The notes beneath the pieces were generated by a model that was not told the origin of the DNA, made no database searches, and saw nothing but the letters and a program-made list of their open reading frames with translations. A DNA stretch of 5,314 bases from Gammaproteobacteria bacterium (GTDB lineage: Bacteria > Pseudomonadota > Gammaproteobacteria > GRL18), in NCBI GenBank assembly GCA_027076245.1, contig JALTKC010000249.1:1-5314 (forward strand), written 5' to 3'. Position 1 is the first letter of the stretch. Each line of letters opens with the position of its first letter. The translations under genes and the position numbers were made by a program. Below are positions 4,050 to 5,314 of this stretch, piece by piece.

Positions 4050-5314
4050 ATGCCGCTTACACAGATAAAAAAACGTTTTCAAAATCGACAGAAACAGGCT
4101 AATCAGCTCATTCAGCTGAAATACAGCCGACTGTTTTTGCCCATTATCAGTCTGGCTGTATTGCTAATGGCCATGTCCATGCTGGGTTTTCTTGCAGCCG
4201 GCCAGATTATTTCCAGCTACGGCCTGTTAATCGTTCTTAATCTTGTTTTCCTGTTTTCAGGGCTGTTTCTGATTATCCGCATCTCCTTTCTGGTTCGTCA
4301 CGACCTGGTCACGCCTTTTATTCATTTGCGTAACTGGGCCATGAGAATGAAGAAAAAAGATTATGCTGCCCGTCTGCCGGTACCCCGCAAAGGGGAATTT
4401 TCCAAGCTGTCTCACGATATTAATTCCCTGAGCGACAAACTACAGACCCTGTCTGCAGAATTCCAGCAGGAAGTTGATAAGCAAACTCATAAGGTAGAGG
4501 AAAAAAACCGCTCTCTGAATATTCTTTATGAAGTGGCCACGTCCATTAACCAGTCCAAGGATCTGGAAGATCTGTTATCCCGCTTTTTAAAAATGCTTAT
4601 TGGCCTGACCAATGCCCGGGCTGGAACGGTTCGTTTACGCACCGATGATGACCAATTAAAAATGGTGGCCTCCATGGGCCTGAATGAACAGTTTGTGGAA
4701 GAAGAGCGTTTTGTACCTATTCAACGCTGTTTATGCGGAACATCTTTGACCCAGGGTTCAGTTGAATGTGGAATTTCCATTAAAAACTGCACCAAGCTTT
4801 CCGGCACCATGCTGTTTGACGGTAATGATGCGGAAATTATTGCAGTTCCCCTGGAGCACCAGGGGGTACACCTTGGAATTTATAATCTATTTATTGACCA
4901 GCCCAATATCTATATGAGTGAGGACTTATCCGAGCTGCTCACCAGTATCGGTAAGCATCTGGGTATGGCTATTGAAAAATCCCGGCTGGACAAGGACACC
5001 CGCCAGCACTCCATTATGAAGGAAAGAACACTGCTGGCTCATGAACTGCATGATTCTCTGGCTCAGACTCTGGCCAGCTTACGTTTTCAGGTCACTATTC
5101 TGGAAGAAAATATTCTTGAAGGCATCCCTGTCACCCGTGAAGAAGTCACCTGTCTGCATGAAAGTATTGATGAGGCCTACCGTGAAGTACGCGGCCTGAT
5201 CACACATTTCCGCGCCCCCATGGATAAGCGGGGTTTGATACCGGCGCTGGAGCAACTTATTTCCAACTTTAAGTCCAATTGCGATATTTCGGTGTTCTTT
5301 CAGAATGAATGGTC
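4050..5314 (+). CDS. NarX-type membrane sensor histidine kinase (HisKA_3), 3' end beyond window
   Basis: The open frame runs from the ATG at 4050 to the window edge (421 codons). It encodes a membrane kinase of the NarX/NarQ type that should phosphorylate a LuxR/NarL-type regulator. Order: cytoplasmic N-terminus; TM1 about 28-50; TM2 about 57-81; HAMP linker about 82-133; coiled coil about 134-157; GAF-like domain about 158-310; and HisKA_3 with HELHDSLAQTL (331-341), where H334 is the likely phosphorylated histidine by comparison with NarX. The catalytic ATPase domain starts near the window end and is cut there. The membrane helices are separated by only about six residues, so the periplasmic nitrate-sensing domain of NarX is missing. 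The GAF-like region holds C227, C229, C240 and C247, possible redox or metal ligands. AGG at 4042-4044 lies five bases before the ATG. It occupies the place of dsrS downstream of dsrR. Confidence 0.85.
   Translation, partial: MPLTQIKKRFQNRQKQANQLIQLKYSRLFLPIISLAVLLMAMSMLGFLAAGQIISSYGLLIVLNLVFLFSGLFLIIRISFLVRHDLVTPFIHLRNWAMRMKKKDYAARLPVPRKGEFSKLSHDINSLSDKLQTLSAEFQQEVDKQTHKVEEKNRSLNILYEVATSINQSKDLEDLLSRFLKMLIGLTNARAGTVRLRTDDDQLKMVASMGLNEQFVEEERFVPIQRCLCGTSLTQGSVECGISIKNCTKLSGTMLFDGNDAEIIAVPLEHQGVHLGIYNLFIDQPNIYMSEDLSELLTSIGKHLGMAIEKSRLDKDTRQHSIMKERTLLAHELHDSLAQTLASLRFQVTILEENILEGIPVTREEVTCLHESIDEAYREVRGLITHFRAPMDKRGLIPALEQLISNFKSNCDISVFFQNEW

Overview
The window suggests a gammaproteobacterial sulfur oxidizer that uses the reverse dissimilatory sulfite reductase (rDsr) pathway. 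The anchors are dsrN, a CbiA/CobB-like amidotransferase, followed directly by dsrR, a cysteine-free A-type carrier homologue. That gene pair is characteristic of the 3' end of dsr operons such as that of Allochromatium vinosum. Further support comes from a DsrC/TusE-fold protein without its redox cysteines (RspA type) and a NarX-type sensor kinase. Coding DNA is of moderate GC and intergenic DNA is AT-rich. The sequence does not allow a genus to be named.

Layout, all on the + strand: (1) 1-336, a small unrecognised ORF behind a possible sigma70 promoter. (2) 337-442, an AT-rich leader with a 16-bp tandem repeat. (3) 443-1126, a Cas6/Cmx6-like protein with no CRISPR array or other cas gene in view; a perfect 23-bp tandem duplication covers its stop codon and an intrinsic terminator follows. 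(4) 1315-1653, the cysteine-less DsrC-like protein, preceded by two adjacent palindromes. (5) 1800-2009, a 69-residue unrecognised protein, followed by a structured stretch and a strong terminator. (6) 2186-3598 dsrN and 3626-3949 dsrR, a tight pair that may be transcribed as a leaderless message. (7) 4050 to the window edge, a membrane histidine kinase of the NarX/HisKA_3 family, truncated at its 3' end only by the window boundary.

Inferred joint role: dsrN and dsrR support maturation of the siroheme-containing sulfite reductase and control of the sulfur pathway. The DsrC-like protein cannot carry sulfur as persulfide or trisulfide on the usual cysteines, so a regulatory or binding role is more likely. 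The kinase could supply redox or respiratory input. The core dsr genes (dsrABEFHCMKLJOP) and dsrS are not here, so this is a satellite dsr locus or a rearranged end of one. The most unusual element is the orphan Cas6/Cmx6-like protein placed among sulfur-oxidation genes.
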